64,000 nucleotides of DNA, taken from NCBI GenBank assembly GCA_963969365.1, contig OZ017760.1, positions 930,001 through 994,000 of the forward strand, in the 5' to 3' direction. The notes below the pieces were generated by a model that saw nothing but the letters and a program-made list of their open reading frames with translations, did no database searches and had not been told where the DNA came from. The DNA comes from Asterochloris sp. CNOR1 (Eukaryota > Chlorophyta > Trebouxiophyceae > Trebouxiales > Trebouxiaceae). Position 1 is the first letter of the stretch; the number at the start of each line of letters is the position of its first letter. This document shows, one piece after another, positions 54,625 to 64,000 of this stretch. A program made the position numbers and the translations under genes.

Positions 54625-54915
54625 GAATTGCTGTGCGATTCTGTACGTTGCCCTCCTGATGGCGTTAGCGTAGCTGATGGCTACCTTATGAGTACAGCTA
54701 GAAGCTGTTGATGAGCAGGCGGTGAGTGAGGTTGTATCATGCTCTTGCACTAACAGTTTAGAGGTATCAACCAAGGTAAACGCCATCGCTGATAGAGGGA
54801 ACAGTTTAGAGGTATCAAGAGCGCCATACAGAATCAACAAAGGTGAATGCAATTGCTGATCAAGGAAACAGTTTATAGACTTCAAGGAGACATCAAATAA
54901 CATCTGTTTGCTGTC
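54625..54915. promoter_or_regulatory. Upstream region of the primase-helicase gene
   Basis: A direct repeat 'aacagtttagaggtatcaa' occurs at 54747 and 54801, with a further partial copy at about 54867 (aacagtttatagactt). The spacing is roughly 54-60 bases. Such evenly spaced repeats just before the start might be regulatory or replication-origin sites; this is an inference. No TATA-like element is clear. Confidence 0.4.
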
Positions 54916-57329
54916 ATGTCAAATCAGAACACCAAGTGCAGAGCTGAGGCTTCCAGGTTGGCCTCCATCAAAGTTGCCACCACAGGATTGACCATCTCGT
55001 TTCAGGATGGAAAGAAGAAATTGGGCTTTCCCCGAGGATGGCAACAGGCGCACGCAGATACCTGCATCACCACATTGTTTGAGAAACAACACACAGGCTT
55101 GGCTTTGGTGACAGGCGATGGATCTGACGTCCTGGCTGTGGATCTCGATGTCGCAAAACAGAAGGATGTCGACCGCAACATTGCAGACGGCATGCTATTG
55201 TGGAGCGATTTGCTGAACAAACATGGTGAGCTGCCAGCGTGCACACCCATACAAGAGACTGGTAGTGGGGGAAGACACATCCTTTTCAGTCTGTCCGGGA
55301 GCTTGAGCGCTGTCAGCGCAAAAAGCAGAGCCAAGATCATGGTCAACGGTCAGGACTGCAGCATAGACGTGCGAGGAGATGGCGGATGCATCATCATCAG
55401 CCCCACTACATACATGGTCGATCAGGAGAGGAAAGCATACAAGTGGCTGAAGCCTCTCACAAGCAAACAAGATCTGCTGGCATGTCCATCATGGCTGATC
55501 GACATTCTGAATGACCACAGCAAGCAGACTGGCAAAGAAATGGTTCCTCTGCGCAAGAAACCAAGACTGGATGTGACCTCTGTCAACTGTGACCATTTAC
55601 TGCGGCAAGTTGAGGAAATCATGACCTGTTCCATTGGCAAGACCTGGAAGCGAATCAATGGTTTTGACTTTGCGCCAGTTGACAGGTCTATTGGCTGCCC
55701 AATCTGTAGCTGTGGAGAGCCTCACATGAGCAACAACTGGTGCATGAGGTGTGTGGTCGGTGACATCTTCACCATCAGCAACTACAGCACCAGCTGCAGC
55801 ATCAAGGTGTATGGCTGGGAGACACACCCCATCATCCAGAAGCTGCTGGCCCATCCAAACGTCGATGACCCCTATGTTGACCTTCTGGTGGCAAGGGAGC
55901 AGAGCCTGGGCAGGGGCCTGTCTCATGATGGCAGGTCCTTCTACGAGTTTGACGGCATCTGCTGGGCCCAAGTGGAGGACATCGCTGTCATGCAGAGTGT
56001 GCGGGTGCTGGGGTACGAGATCATGGCCAAACTTGTCTTCGTGCTTAAGAAGAGCCTGCCTGCTAACAACAAGCCAACCAACGACGATGAGAGGAAGCTG
56101 GCAGACCAGGTCAAGCAGTTCAAGATAGCGCGCGGCTATGTCCAGAAGGCCGGCAATGTGCGCAGCATCACGGACTCTGCCAAGCAGCTGCTCTACGACA
56201 GGGAGTTTGCAGCCAAGCTTGACACCAACCCCGACCTGCTGGCTTGCCAGAATGGGGTGTTAGATCTGACCACTGGAGAGCTGAGGGAGGGGCGCCCCGA
56301 CGACAATCTGTCCAAGAAGATCGCGGTCGACTACAAGGGATTGGACCTGGACACACCAGATATCGACAGGTTCATGTGGAGCGTATTTGAGGACAAGGAG
56401 GTGGTGTCATACCTCCAGATGCTGCTTGGATACGCCATCACCGGCCACATGCGCGAGGAGCTATGGGTCATCATGTATGGCTCTGGTTCCAATGGTAAAT
56501 CAATTTTGAACAACCTCATCAAGGGCGTCATGGGGGACAGTCACGTTACCATGGACAAGGCCTGCCTAATCAAGAGCGCCAGACCTGCTGGGAAAACGAT
56601 CCTACACCCTACATTGCAACCCTCCATGGGAAGAGGGTTGCTGTCTGCGACGAAATCCCAGAGGATGCAACCATTGACGATGACATTGTCAAGCGAGCAA
56701 CCACACAGACCATGCTGACAGCACGCTATCTCAACGCCAACCCTTTTGATTTCATGCCAAGCCACTTTAGCATCCTGTTGACCAACCACAAGCCCAAGGT
56801 CAATGTCACCGATGACGGCATACTCAGGCGTACTTTGTTGTGCCCATTCGGTCTCAAATTCAAACATGCTTTTGAGCTTGATGACAATGACCCTTCCCAC
56901 CGCCTGATAGACACCCACCTGTCCAAGAAGCTGTCAGAGCCCAAGCAACTGGAGCAGATGCTGGTCTGGATGGTCAAGGGAGCCGTCAAGTGGCATCAAC
57001 AGCAGGCCCTGCCTGAGCCTCCTGTGCGCATGCGTGATGCCAAGGCGGCCTTTGTGGAGGAGAACGATGTTTTGGGGGCCTTCATCCAGGAGTTCTGCAC
57101 CATTGACCCAGCTGCCTCCATCAGCACCTCAGCATTTAAGCAGGCTTTTGAGGCCAACATGAACACCAAGATGACCGCGCAGGCTCTGGCAGGCCAGATG
57201 AAGATCAAGGGTTTTGCATGCGAACGTCAGACTAGTGGAAAGCGTGTGAGAATCTTCAGAGGGTTGTGTATTGCTGACGATAACATGATGAACGAGATTT
57301 TGCTTAGGTCTGTCCACACGTCCAGATGA
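54916..57329 (+). pseudogene. Virus-type PrimPol-D5-SF3 primase-helicase, one frameshift
   Basis: Intronless. The first frame (54916-56718) has an archaeo-eukaryotic primase/polymerase domain: LAVDLD with metal-binding Asp 76 and 78, TGSGGRH (115-121) and DVRGDGG (151-157). Then CPIC...CMRC (261-279), a likely zinc site; D5_N-like LLACQNGVLDLTTGEL (441-456); and Walker A GSGSNGKS (522-529). The Walker B region, the sensor strand LLTNHKP and the C-terminal winged-helix part are in the -1 frame, ending at 57329. The switch lies near the A-run at 56593-56596. This architecture primes and unwinds DNA during replication of phycodnavirus-like, mimivirus-like and polinton-like viruses. Only one break in about 800 codons suggests a recent insertion, a sequence error or frameshifting. 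No other viral core gene (capsid, ATPase, polymerase) is seen nearby. Confidence 0.85.
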
Positions 57330-57448
57330 TAACAGACATTGCTACAGGATTGCAGGCCTCAAAAAACGGTGGGATCTCTGTATTTGTCTGGACGGCTGGA
57401 CCTCTGTTAGATTTTTATGAACATATTGTAAAATGTCATACATTCATG

Positions 57449-57713
57449 TCACAGCAATTCAATGCCTTTGAAAGTCATTGATCTCAGGCCTGTTGTCTGT
57501 TGCTCTCTTAGATATCCTCTTTCTTTCATCTGTGCAGCTAATGCTTGAGTAGTGATGGAGGTCTTGGCTGTGTTTTCAAAAGACTTGAATGCCTTTGTTA
57601 TGGCGGTAAGCTGTGGCTCCACCCTGCAATGGCGCCTGATGAAGTCATCCAGCAATCTAGCATGTTCGCCACGTTTGCGTTCTGCCTCCAGCTTGCTCGC
57701 TTCCTCCTTGGTG
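57449..57713 (-). pseudogene. Inverted C-terminal fragment of a sister primase-helicase
   Basis: The minus frame reads EEASKLEAERKRGEHARLLD, then DFIRRHCRVEPQLTA, FKSFENTAKTSITTQALAAQ, MKERGYLREQQTTG and MTFKGIELL before the stop at 57449. It corresponds to the last about 75 residues of the primase-helicase just upstream (FIQEFCTIDPAAS, MTAQALAGQMKIKGF, ERQTSGKRVRIFRG) but is diverged, so it derives from a different member of the family. The gene is cut at about 57713 by repeat sequence containing gtactagg. Only the winged-helix tail is left. Confidence 0.75.
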
Positions 57714-58250
57714 TACTAGGATCTGTGAGCGGCCTCCGCCGCCATCGCGAAGGCGATTGCACAGCAAAGTACTTTGACCTCTCTGCTGTGATACTGAATG
57801 CGATCTACTGCTTTCTTTCCAGGAGATAACTTCAGATCAGCTGCAGCTGCTCAACTGCTAGGCTTGGTGCTTCATTTGCCTGCCTGCTGGAGTGGCAGGT
57901 ATTTAGAGAGGGGTGGCGTGGCCAGGTGTGGCCCTTCCTGTATGCCTCTATACCTCTGTGCCAGGGTTGTCTGGCCAGCAGCATGTCTCATCAAGGTGGT
58001 CCATCCATGCAAGGCAAGCCCCAACACAAATCTGCTCGGCATCCTGTATTGCAGGGCACCTGTCGCTTCTGAGACTGGGATACTGCCTGCAGGATGATCA
58101 ACACCACTGCCATCAACACCACTGCCAAGGATGAAGATGGCAGCCATGGCGGTCCTTACAGAGGCATGTACTGACCCTTGACCATGCAGGTGGTTAGCTA
58201 TCAGCATGGGCTGCTGTGGTGACTCCTTCCCTCAAGCCTGACAGCCAATG
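57714..58250. other. Repeat-bounded gap before the F-box/LRR gene
   Basis: Starts with a GC-rich repeat (gtactaggatct, gcggcctccgccgc, atcgcgaaggcgat). The duplicated word atgatcaacaccactgccatcaacaccactgcc (about 58094-58126) is a short tandem. No gene supported; the F-box gene's 5' end may extend here. Confidence 0.4.
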
Positions 58251-58252
58251 GC

Positions 58253-59263
58253 ATGCTGCAGGCCCAGCCCCAGCAGGACCAGCCACACCTCCCAGACGAG
58301 CTGCTGGAAGCTGTTTTCAATGCACTTGACCACCACAAGGACCTCCTGGCATGTGCTTGTGTGTGTAAGGCATGGAGGCCCGTGGCATGGAAGACTGGCA
58401 AAGCCAAGGCTTTGTTGCCGAAGCTGAACCTGCAACGTGACCACAATAATTGCCTGGTCAGGCTGAACCATTTTCAGAGGGAAGCTGTCAGAGAGCTGGA
58501 CATCTGGTTTTTTGGCGATCTGCGCGAGTATCAGTAGGCAATGGCCAGTCAGATGCTCTTCCTTTCTATCTGTTTTGGCCTCCCTACGCTGCAGCGGATG
58601 AAGCTGGACTTTGGTGATGGCATAAATACAGCGGAACAATTTCAAGTGGTGGGTTTGCACTCTGATAACTTGCCGTCTTTTGCAAGACAGATTCAAGCAT
58701 GAGTCTTGCGTCTGCAGTTGAGCCGGCTGAAGGCGGACTTTGCGGACTTCTGTGCACATCTTCCCAGCTCGCTCTGTGCCTTGCACCTCAACTATGGCAG
58801 ACTTCTGCTTCCAGCCCTGAGCCATCTGACAGCCCTGACTGAGTTGCGCCTTTGGGATACGACTCTCTTCCCTTTCCAAGGACAGCTGCCCCATTTGCCT
58901 GCACTGCGAGTTCTCGGGCTGAGCCACACAACATTGCATAACACAAATGACCCCCTGTATCCAGGCCCCCAAGACCTTGGCCTTGCATTTTTGGCGCCAC
59001 TTCTCACTGAAGTTCTTTTGGAGTTGGGTACTTGTGGCATGTCTGCACCACACGAGCAGCTTGCCACACTGGCTTCTTTGGCCCAGCTCAACATTGTTGA
59101 CCTGGACTTTAGTCGTTATGATAGTGAGAGTTCAGAGAAACAGCTGCGGCCTGATACCCTACTCTCGCTGCCACGTAGCGTCACCAAGCTTGTCTTGAGG
59201 GACTTTGACAGATGTGTCCCTGCCATTGCCTTACCTGAAAATGTTGTTATTGTGCATATGTAA
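58253..59263 (+). CDS. F-box/LRR protein
   Basis: From ATG 58253 (upstream in-frame starts are possible) the frame has PHLPDELLEAVFNALDHHKD and LLACACVCKAWRPVAWKTGK, a complete F-box, then NHFQREAVRELDIWFFGDLR to about 58530. A middle exon at about 58590-58650 encodes QRMKLDFGDGINTAEQF. The last exon (about 58706-59263) carries leucine-rich repeats: LPSSLCALHLNYGRLLLPAL, LTALTELRLWDTTLFPF, LPALRVLGLSHTTL, LASLAQLNIVDLDFSRYD, LPRSVTKLVLRDFD. F-box proteins bind SKP1 in SCF ubiquitin ligases, and the LRRs pick the substrate. Splice sites around the middle exon were not fixed. Confidence 0.75.
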
Positions 59264-59269
59264 TTGCCG

Positions 59270-60235
59270 AGTGTTGACTGTGGAGGACCAGGGCAAACGA
59301 TGCGCTAAACTGCAAAGGCAGTGCAACACACACGAGACAGAACCGGCCTGACGGGTTGTAACCGAACTCTGTATAGTACCGCCTGCACGTCTGCAGCTTG
59401 GTCCTACAGGATTCCTACCAGGCAATAAAACATGGCCACCGGGGACGGCACGGCTCGGTTGACAGACGCTCTGGCGTTGAGGAGAGAGAGGGGATTTTAC
59501 TGCAGTCTAGTTCAAAGCCTAGACCGCGAATGGATGTGCTTATGTTTGGAGTTTGCACCCTCTGAAGGCCGTATCCCAGCTGGGGCTGCTAACCACTGTA
59601 CCATGGCCATGATAGCAACTGTAGCTTACAAGACATCCATAACCTGCACGTGAAGGCCGTGAGGCGGAGTCTCATACAGCATCTAGAGAAACCCTCACAT
59701 AAAAGAACAGAGTATACATGCTGAACCCAAGCAATCCAAGGCTAGCACAGGTCACAGTGACAAGCAGATGTTCTGAAAGGTCAATACAGACATTGGTAGA
59801 TAGCAAGGCATGAGTTGACTTTGTAGATATGGTGGTGTTGCGTACACTTTGTGCTTTGAAAAAGCTGCTAGCACACCACCCACAAGCTGTGTTTTCAAGC
59901 AGGAGGTGCCTTTACAAGTTAAAGAGTTCAGTCCATTTTAAAGGCTGCAGCTTGAAGATGGGTGCAGGCCACAGCGTGATGTTTCCCTCCTGATAACAAG
60001 TGCTCTGCCAGTCAAGCAGAACTGAGTGGTTCAGCTGATCAAACAGGTGCATGTGGGCCATGTTGCTGATGATGCAAACTTTGCCATTGGTGATGTGCTT
60101 GACAACATAAGCTAAAAGAGGACTGTGCTTGAGGACACGGTCACAAATTGTGCTGATGTTCAAACCTCTCTATCAACTGCTGAATTGCTGCCCACACTGT
60201 CATCTCATACCCAGTAGTTGTTCGGCATGCTGCTA
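59270..60235. other. Largely non-coding, one unassigned ORF
   Basis: Plus-strand 59432-59653 and minus-strand 59912-60163 are short open stretches. The second (RVLKHSPLLAYVVKHITNGK, MAHMHLFDQLNHSVLLDWQS) is protein-like and could be a last exon of an unknown gene, but its upstream part is missing. The first is not supported by composition. Confidence 0.35.
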
Positions 60236-61076
60236 AGTTCAGGCAACATCTTTTCGAAGCCTGTTTCCAGCAGACGAGGACACCCACAGCTGTGGAGACC
60301 CTGATTAGGTTTCATCCCTTTTTCACTGGGAGCAGGATGTTTCACATAGTGGACGTCAAGCCATTCTGTGACATCAACAGCATCAAGCCTATTTTTGATT
60401 TGGTTCCGGTCGACCCTTACGTGCCGGAAAACTTTCGGTACAAAAGTATCGCTCGATTTGTGAAGGAAGAAGGCCTGGTGTTAAAGGCACCTCATGGACC
60501 ACTTCACCAGTCTTCTCAGGTGCGCCAGGGGCTGTGACGTTCGCAACCTCTGCTTTTCTGCCTGGTTTACACACCCAGAGACACTTGCCTGATGAGCTGC
60601 ATGATCAGGGTGGCTTTTGGACTTTCCTGCAGGTGAACCCGGTTCACGGAGACCTGAACAGAGACTATGCCGAGATGACAAATTATCCCTCGGACATTCT
60701 GGAGCTGGTCAATCACTTCCTGACTGAGTTGGACATTCCAGATGGTAAAGAAGTATTAGTGCAGGCCCAGCGCATCAAATGTGAGCGAGGCGGCCCACTT
60801 GCGAAGCCTGCAGTGGAAGGCTTCCATTGCGATGGCATTGATTTTCTTGGAATCCTGTGTGTGGAGCGCGCAGGCATCGTTGGGGGTGTCACTCTACTGT
60901 CCACTTCACCAGATGGCAGCACACCTGTCTTGGAGACCACACTGCTGCCTGGACAGATGTTGGTGCTAGATGACCGCAGTGTGTTCCATTACACAACCCC
61001 TGTCCATCCAAAGGCAAGCACGGGGCATCGCGATGTCATTCTGTTATGTACCCCAGCATGCCGGATGTCCTCTTGA
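60220..61076 (+). CDS. 2OG-Fe(II) dioxygenase (PF10014 type)
   Basis: Exon 1 (about 60220-60519) contains FQQTRTPTAVETLIRFHPFF and VPVDPYVPENFRYKSIARFV; exon 2 (60633-61076) starts VNPVHGDLNRDYAEM. In the core, KPAVEGFHCDGIDFLGILCV supplies the HxD iron ligands (His-Cys-Asp), HYTTPVHP the distal His, and HRDVILLC the Arg that binds 2-oxoglutarate. 'dpy....yR.r...f' and 'EG.HqDG.d' are hallmarks of the 2OG-Fe_Oxy_2 family, some bacterial members of which hydroxylate free amino acids. The protein's own substrate is unknown. All catalytic residues are present. The first exon lacks a clear ATG, so a further 5' exon is likely; the acceptor tag at about 60217 is a candidate. Confidence 0.8.
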
Positions 61077-61079
61077 GTG

Positions 61080-61845
61080 ATAACGGCGTCCTGGGTACTA
61101 GGAAGTGACAACTGTTCCTCCGTAGCAGGTCCCTCTGCTCAGGCACTGACCTGCCCAGCTTGAGAATCCGTACAATTGATTGAGAAGTTCAAAGATTGAT
61201 TGAATTGAAAATTTTTGAGGTCCCTCTGATAGGAATTTCTGTTTTCACAGTTTTGGTGCCAATTCTTCTAGTTCTATGCAGTTTGCTTGCCAGGTGAGCA
61301 TATCATATGCCCACAGATTTTTAAACCTAAGATATTGACTCTATTTCCCAACCCTTAGAGAGGCAAGCTGGGTTTCTACGCTGGTATATGCGGGCCATAG
61401 GCCCTAGCGCTTCATGCTAAAAGGCGCTGGGATTGCAAGTTTGTCAGCGACTGCGTCGCTTCGGCGAAGGCCGACCCAGCCGTGAGTCGCCCTGCGGCGT
61501 TGCTGTTCGGCAACAGTGGGCGCAGGCCCACGACAGTGCGCGAAGGCGCACCTTGCAGGTTTGGCATCTAGCCATGAGCTGCATTTATTAATGAAGAAGG
61601 CAATGCAACACACTCAAAGGGGCAAAGGCAAGGCTCTGCAGTAGCTGGTTGGGGCTTGTTTGGGTTTGATCATGGTGGACTCCAGAGTCGTAAAGAGTTG
61701 TTTGGGGTTGTCGTTCAGGTTGGGGATTCCCAGTTCAAGAGATTTCATTGCCTAGTGTCTAGATAGTGCATTATCTGGATCACAACACTCTGCGTGTGAC
61801 GTCCACCAAGGTGAAGCTCACCAGCACCTAGCAAAGCTTCAACAT
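61080..61845. other. Intergenic with palindromic repeat block
   Basis: GGTACTAG at 61094-61101. At 61440-61560 lies a block of short palindromes (gcgtcgcttcggcgaaggcc; gttgctgttcggcaac; gcccacgacagtgcgcgaaggcgc). No gene is supported. Confidence 0.5.
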
Positions 61846-61847
61846 AA

Positions 61848-62267
61848 GTGGCAATGGTGTTGCATCCGGGCATAGCTGCAGCAGCCGTTCAGACACCAAG
61901 CAGCAAAGATCGGGCTGTCCAGCAGTTGCTCGAGTTCTTTCAGTTGCAGGGCTGCCATCATCTCTGGCATGAGATTGTGTCTGACAAACCGAGCAGGGAC
62001 AAGCTTGCCCTTATTGGAGATGCTGCACTCAAGTACTATGTGGTCAAGGAACTGGTAGCACGCAATGTGGACAACAGCAATGACCTTCACTTCAGATCAC
62101 AGACATACATCACCAATGAGCGCTTGGGCTTGTTGCAGGGCAAGGTTGACGGCGAAGGCCGCAACAGAGTTTCCCGCGTCGCCGCATGGAGTGCTGCCCT
62201 GATGCTTCAGACTATTTGTATGGATACTGATACACATTTGGATCAAACGTCTCAAAGTAGTCAATAG
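61848..62267 (+). CDS. RNase III-like domain protein
   Basis: The frame reads LLEFFQLQGCHHLWHEIVSD, then DKLALIGDAALKYYVVKELV and HFRSQTYITNERLGLLQG. The canonical RNase III signature is ERLEFLGDxVL with later RxxxVxNxxL; here DKLALIGDAAL and RSQTYITNERL preserve the fold positions, though the first catalytic Glu of the signature is replaced by Asp. RNase III enzymes cleave double-stranded RNA. From about 62145 the sequence merges into repeat-like GC-rich sequence (ggcgaaggccgcaac), so the natural C-terminus is probably missing. The start (ATG 61848 or 61854) is tentative. It could also be a minimal or degenerate RNase III as in mitochondrial ribosomal proteins. Confidence 0.5.
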   Translation: MAMVLHPGIAAAAVQTPSSKDRAVQQLLEFFQLQGCHHLWHEIVSDKPSRDKLALIGDAALKYYVVKELVARNVDNSNDLHFRSQTYITNERLGLLQGKVDGEGRNRVSRVAAWSAALMLQTICMDTDTHLDQTSQSSQ

Positions 62268-62922
62268 TAACACGCTGAAGCACAACTCTGTAGTAGATGA
62301 CAACATCCCCTATTCTTCCTAGCCTGTACCTTCGATCATTATGCCAAACAGCACCAGGATAGAACTCCGTGTAGAGTGGTCTGTTGTTCAGGTCAGCCTC
62401 TGTCCATGTCGCAACCTGAAAAATTGCCTGTGCGTACTGGAGTCTCACATGGGCTTCAAGATCGGGCAGCTGGAGTCTGAATGTTGCGGTGGGTGTCAGT
62501 TCTACGATGTGAACCATGACCCCTGCACCACACAGTCACACATCATTGACATGCACTGGCCTTCGCCAGGCTCCATTTTTGCTGAGATTGGTACCACCAA
62601 GCTGAGCTCCATATTTCCTACCTCAACCGCCGGCTTCAATCTTTGCAATCTGCGCTTGGAGCTCTTTGTACTCAGCCTGGTGCCTGGCAACAATGCGATC
62701 ACGTGCCTGGCCCTCTGTGATGTCCCACTTCTTTGCTATCTTGGCCACAAGCTCAGCAAACTCCTTCCGCTGAAGCTCGACAGCTGCTTTGCTCTCTGCA
62801 GTTGGCGAACCTTGAGTTCTAGCTGATTTGTGTTGCTCTGTGCTGAAGGCTGTGTTGGGCTTTGTAGACTGACCGCTCATTTGCCTGCAACATAGAGAAG
62901 AAGGCACTGAGGGTAAACGCAA
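62227..62922 (-). CDS. Unknown spliced gene
   Basis: Minus-strand frames: 62635-62890 (MSGQSTKPNTAFSTEQHKSA..., KEFAELVAKIAKKWDITEGQ, EYKELQAQIAKIEAG) and 62227-62500 (ATFRLQLPDLEAHVRLQYAQ, TWTEADLNNRPLYTEFYPGA, YRLGRIGDVVIYYRVVLQRV, FDPNVYQYPYK). The first is a helical, likely coiled-coil segment; the second is beta-rich with a possible splice acceptor in the middle (around 62400). Both look coding, but I cannot fix the joins or name a family. Confidence 0.4.
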
Positions 62923-63037
62923 CTGCCATGTTCATCAGAGGGTCACCTTAGGGTAGGGTGCTTGCTGCTGTTGCGCTCCTTGAGTGGCTTGCTAGCACAG
63001 GCAGGGACAGGGCTGCCTGAAAGGAGTGGATGTGAGG

Positions 63038-63256
63038 TCAGTGTGCACTGCTCCTGTTGCAGCAAGCCAGAATTGCAGACCTGATGAGTGGCTCCCAGCC
63101 CCTATTTTGGGGACAAGCGCCTTGATCTTGCTGGATAAGAATTAGCAGGGACCCATCCCACCCTAGATGACAGCCTCTGAGAACCTGCCTAGGAGCTTCT
63201 GGAATTTCACTGGCAATGTGCGCCCACACTAGTTCAGGCAGCATATCATAGGTCAT
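63038..63256 (-). CDS. F-box-like first exon (partial)
   Basis: From ATG 63256 (MTYDMLPELVWAHIASEIPE) the start LPELVWAHIASEIPEAPRQV fits an F-box. After about 30 residues the similarity ends near a GT-like splice donor (ggttctcagag region, about 63172), and later exons were not found. The gene may continue leftwards into 62.2-62.9 kb and be the same as the unknown spliced gene there. Confidence 0.4.
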   Translation of the reverse strand: MTYDMLPELVWAHIASEIPEAPRQVLRGCHLGWDGSLLILIQQDQGACPQNRGWEPLIRSAILACCNRSSAH

Positions 63257-63599
63257 GCGGTGTGCTCAGCATGCTACCTTTGCTACCTGTATCAACCCCA
63301 CAGCTGTGGCGACCCTAGCTAGGGTTTTGACAGTCTTGCGGGATAAGGGGCTCCTCCTGAAGGGCTTAGCACGTTGAGCTGTTCAACATGATGACTCAGC
63401 GCGTCAGACTCACAGAGAGCGATTGCTCAGCGCACATCCAGATTTAGCGTCCTGGATCCCTATGTAGAGACTTTGAGCTTTGACAGCACATTTGTGAAGG
63501 CCTACAGCCTGAGGTGAGATCTGAGCTGTTGCTGACCCCTTGTCTGTCTCCTCTGCACCTGCCTAACAGGCCTGCTGCAATCAACGAATCTGCCTGAGC

Positions 63600-63900
63600 A
63601 GATTCTAGTACCGCCTCCGCGATAGCGCGGAAGCGACAACGCTTCCTAGCGCAGCATTTGCAGTGATGCAAGGCAATTGCTGCCATGTATCTTGACTACT
63701 GCACCATGTATCATTGACTACTGCATCCTGTGACTGCAGGAAGGATCCAGTGGCGCGGCTTTGCTGGGCGCATTCAGGGAGGTACTAGGAGCGTTGCCGC
63801 TCTGTACGTTGCACACCTCAGAAGTGAGTATGGGGCTGTGTCTGGGCGCGACTACGTCGCTAGCTGCATAGCGGCGCCAACAGCTGCCTGAAGAACGCTG
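63600..63900 (+). repeat. Cluster of dispersed palindromic repeats, copy B
   Basis: CTAGTACC at 63605-63612 followed by cgcgatagcgcggaagcg; GGTACTAG at 63781-63788 followed by gcgttgccgctctgtacgtt and gcacctcagaagtgagtatgg, then gcgcgactacgtcgctagc and gcatagcggcgccaacagct. The second unit matches 53764-53880, and its tail also matches 30661-30700 (gcgactacaccgctagccgcatagcggcgcc). Confidence 0.75.
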
Positions 63901-64000
63901 CGTCATGTTGACATTGTTTCTTATGATGATTGCAGAGAAGGATGGCAGTACAAGGCCAAGAGCAACTAATCAGCGAGCCACAATTGCAGGGCCTCGTGCA

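Noticed and set aside
56586-56604. Canonical -1 ribosomal frameshift site in the primase gene
   Set aside because: In the zero frame the codons are GGG AAA ACG; no heptamer of the form X XXY YYZ fits the frame, and I saw no obvious downstream pseudoknot. Kept only as a possibility.
58232-59053. 273-codon minus-strand open frame across the F-box/LRR gene
   Set aside because: Antisense shadow; the plus strand shows an F-box and leucine-rich repeats in order.
59432-59653. Small plus-strand ORF of 73 codons
   Set aside because: Alone, without homologous features or splice context, and no better than chance length for this composition.
1-64000. tRNA, rRNA or other structured RNA genes
   Set aside because: No cloverleaf-like box A/box B pairs or rRNA-like sequence were noticed. 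A covariance-model scan would be needed to exclude them.

Overview
The window looks like nuclear DNA of a green alga, most likely a trebouxiophyte such as Coccomyxa or a relative; this is an inference, since no organism marker is present. The evidence is short coding exons that join in frame at GT/AG sites, plant-lineage gene families (a BRUTUS-type hemerythrin protein, an FAD4-type plastid lipid desaturase, a GATA zinc finger, a plant-style IPT fragment), F-box/LRR and ankyrin genes, and dense short dispersed repeats. No bacterial operons, rRNA, tRNA or CRISPR array were seen.

Layout. 0.7-2.4 kb (-): BRUTUS-like hemerythrin exons. 3.8-4.8 kb (-): frameshifted ankyrin gene. 5.3-10.3 kb (-): two intron-rich NTPase genes, one ATPase_2-like and one possibly Crinkler/RHS-like. 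10.7-11.3 kb (+): tRNA dimethylallyltransferase remnant. 11.9-13.0 kb (+): possible HUH replication initiator with a broken 3' half. 13.9-21.7 kb: two divergent Crypton/Ndc10-type tyrosine recombinase genes. 21.9-24.7 kb: scraps of ADP-ribosylglycohydrolase, a nuclease-like ORF, an ExoX_C fragment and an inverted pair of a small unknown gene. 25.3-26.7 kb (-): UbiA prenyltransferase. 27.3-33.6 kb: F-box-like and BTB-like genes with broken paralogues, two secreted cysteine-rich proteins and a small intact ORF. 35.9-39.2 kb: compact GATA gene, cysteine-rich exons and FAD4-like desaturase. 39.5-45.0 kb: candidate DNA transposon with terminal inverted repeats and a KDZ/Plavaka-like transposase. 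45.1-48.1 kb: unknown spliced genes. 48.3-50.7 kb: intronless ExoX_C-like ORF and a T5orf172-like ORF. 51.1-53.7 kb (-): eight-exon alpha/beta hydrolase. 54.9-57.7 kb: virus-type PrimPol-D5-SF3 primase-helicase with one frameshift, then an inverted copy of its C-terminal domain. 58.3-63.3 kb: F-box/LRR gene, 2OG-Fe(II) dioxygenase, RNase III-like ORF, unknown exons and an F-box fragment.

The genes do not form one pathway. The window is a host chromosome arm in which ordinary spliced genes are mixed with mobile elements and intronless virus-type genes. The best candidates for something new are the primase-helicase cluster with its sister fragments, the pair of Crypton recombinase genes, and a family of short palindromic repeats marked by the octamer CTAGTACC/GGTACTAG, counted by eye 15 times where about two are expected by chance.
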